Assembly (NCBI RefSeq): GCF_030867385.1
Contig: NZ_JAPFBJ010000002.1
Coordinates: 349,001 to 413,000, forward strand
Direction: 5' to 3'
DNA from: Sphingobium sp. DEHP117
Lineage (GTDB): Bacteria > Pseudomonadota > Alphaproteobacteria > Sphingomonadales > Sphingomonadaceae
Length of the DNA stretch: 64,000 bases
Below, one piece after another: positions 63,763 through 64,000 of this stretch. Positions within the stretch are counted from its first letter, which is position 1. Each line of letters starts with the position of its first letter. The position numbers were made by a program, and so were the translations under genes. The notes below the pieces were generated by a model. The model searched no databases, had not been told where the DNA came from, and worked only from the letters and a program-made list of their open reading frames with translations.

Positions 63763-64000
63763 TTAATCCATCTCAAGCACGCGGCGCGCCTGCTTGAGAT
63801 GAGGGAAGTCGATCATCTTGCCGTCCAGCTGGAGTGCCCCTGAACCGGGATTTTCCGCAAAGGCGGCAACAACCCGGCGGGCAAAGGCCAGTTCCTCCTC
63901 GCTGGGCGCGAAGGCGGCCTCGATTATATCGACTTGGGCCGGATGGATCGCCATCATACCGGTAAAGCCATCGCGGCGGCCGCGTGCGGCATAGGCGGCC
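63763..64000 (-). CDS. CitE/HpcH-type CoA lyase or aldolase (C-terminal fragment)
   Basis: About 79 codons of the C-terminus are present; the start lies beyond the window. The tail contains GRRDGFTGMMAIHPAQVDII, a conserved end-of-barrel motif of HpcH/HpaI-CitE enzymes, followed by AFAPSEEELAFARRVVAAFA. Members cleave malyl-, citramalyl- or citryl-CoA-type substrates. The substrate cannot be told from this fragment. Confidence 0.85.
   Translation of the reverse strand, partial: AAYAARGRRDGFTGMMAIHPAQVDIIEAAFAPSEEELAFARRVVAAFAENPGSGALQLDGKMIDFPHLKQARRVLEMD

Overview
The window looks like chromosomal DNA of a high-GC alphaproteobacterium, most likely in the order Sphingomonadales. This rests on gene families and gene order, not on a database search. 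The clues are a dnaA-rpsT neighbourhood, a mutM/ubiE/ubiB group, DUF2093 behind xseA, a large cysteine-containing TonB-dependent receptor, an alphaproteobacterial-type SOS box (GTTC-N7-GTTC) before uvrA, GANTC sites before dnaA, and a full gene-transfer-agent-like (GTA) cluster.

Layout. 0-8 kb: end of a MarC-type membrane protein, an OmpA-type lipoprotein, a CNNM/CBS transporter-like protein, the MsrPQ periplasmic methionine sulfoxide repair pair, purD divergent from xseA, DUF2093, and an M23 lipoprotein. 8-12 kb: a TonB-dependent receptor followed by its own terminator, then a TonB-family protein behind a perfect operator-like palindrome. 12-18.7 kb: envelope quality control (HerA-like ATPase, DegP/Q protease, HflKC) and the Fe-S carrier Mrp. 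18.7-25.7 kb: dnaA, rpsT, a glycosyltransferase, a serine/threonine-type phosphatase, a Bax-inhibitor-1 membrane protein, a SodC lipoprotein, and an OmpA porin with a 23-proline linker.

25.8-41.9 kb: a continuous minus-strand GTA/domesticated-prophage cluster. In transcription order it holds a terminase small-subunit-like gene, terminase large subunit, a LuxR-type regulator, portal, DUF6127, prohead protease, HK97 capsid, head-tail connectors, DUF3168, major tail protein, tail chaperones, a very short tape measure, a large DUF2460 fusion, DUF2163, an NlpC/P60 peptidase, a tail-fibre/hub protein and DUF2793. There is no integrase, repressor or replication gene. Unusual points are the LuxR-type gene between terminase and portal, a secreted-protein gene inserted on the opposite strand, about 560 extra residues on the DUF2460 protein with a matching shortage in the hub protein, and hairpin-forming repeats in nearly every gap between genes. 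A MazEF-type toxin-antitoxin pair with a palindromic operator and an apparently leaderless promoter lies just upstream.

42.7-64 kb: ubiquinone genes (ubiB, ubiE), mutM, a glycine-zipper protein, SOS-controlled uvrA, an unknown gene, queG, an operon for envelope glycan or lipid-linked sugar transfer (FAD oxidoreductase, GtrA, GT-C-like membrane protein), an entericidin lipoprotein, a two-domain c-di-GMP enzyme, dsbD, tlyA, tspO, ubiK, ybjN (preceded by two DnaA boxes), proC, a MarR regulator, tRNA-Gln(TTG), and the C-terminus of a CitE/HpcH-type lyase. Gene packing is tight, with many 1-4 bp overlaps and several convergent pairs that meet at their stop codons.
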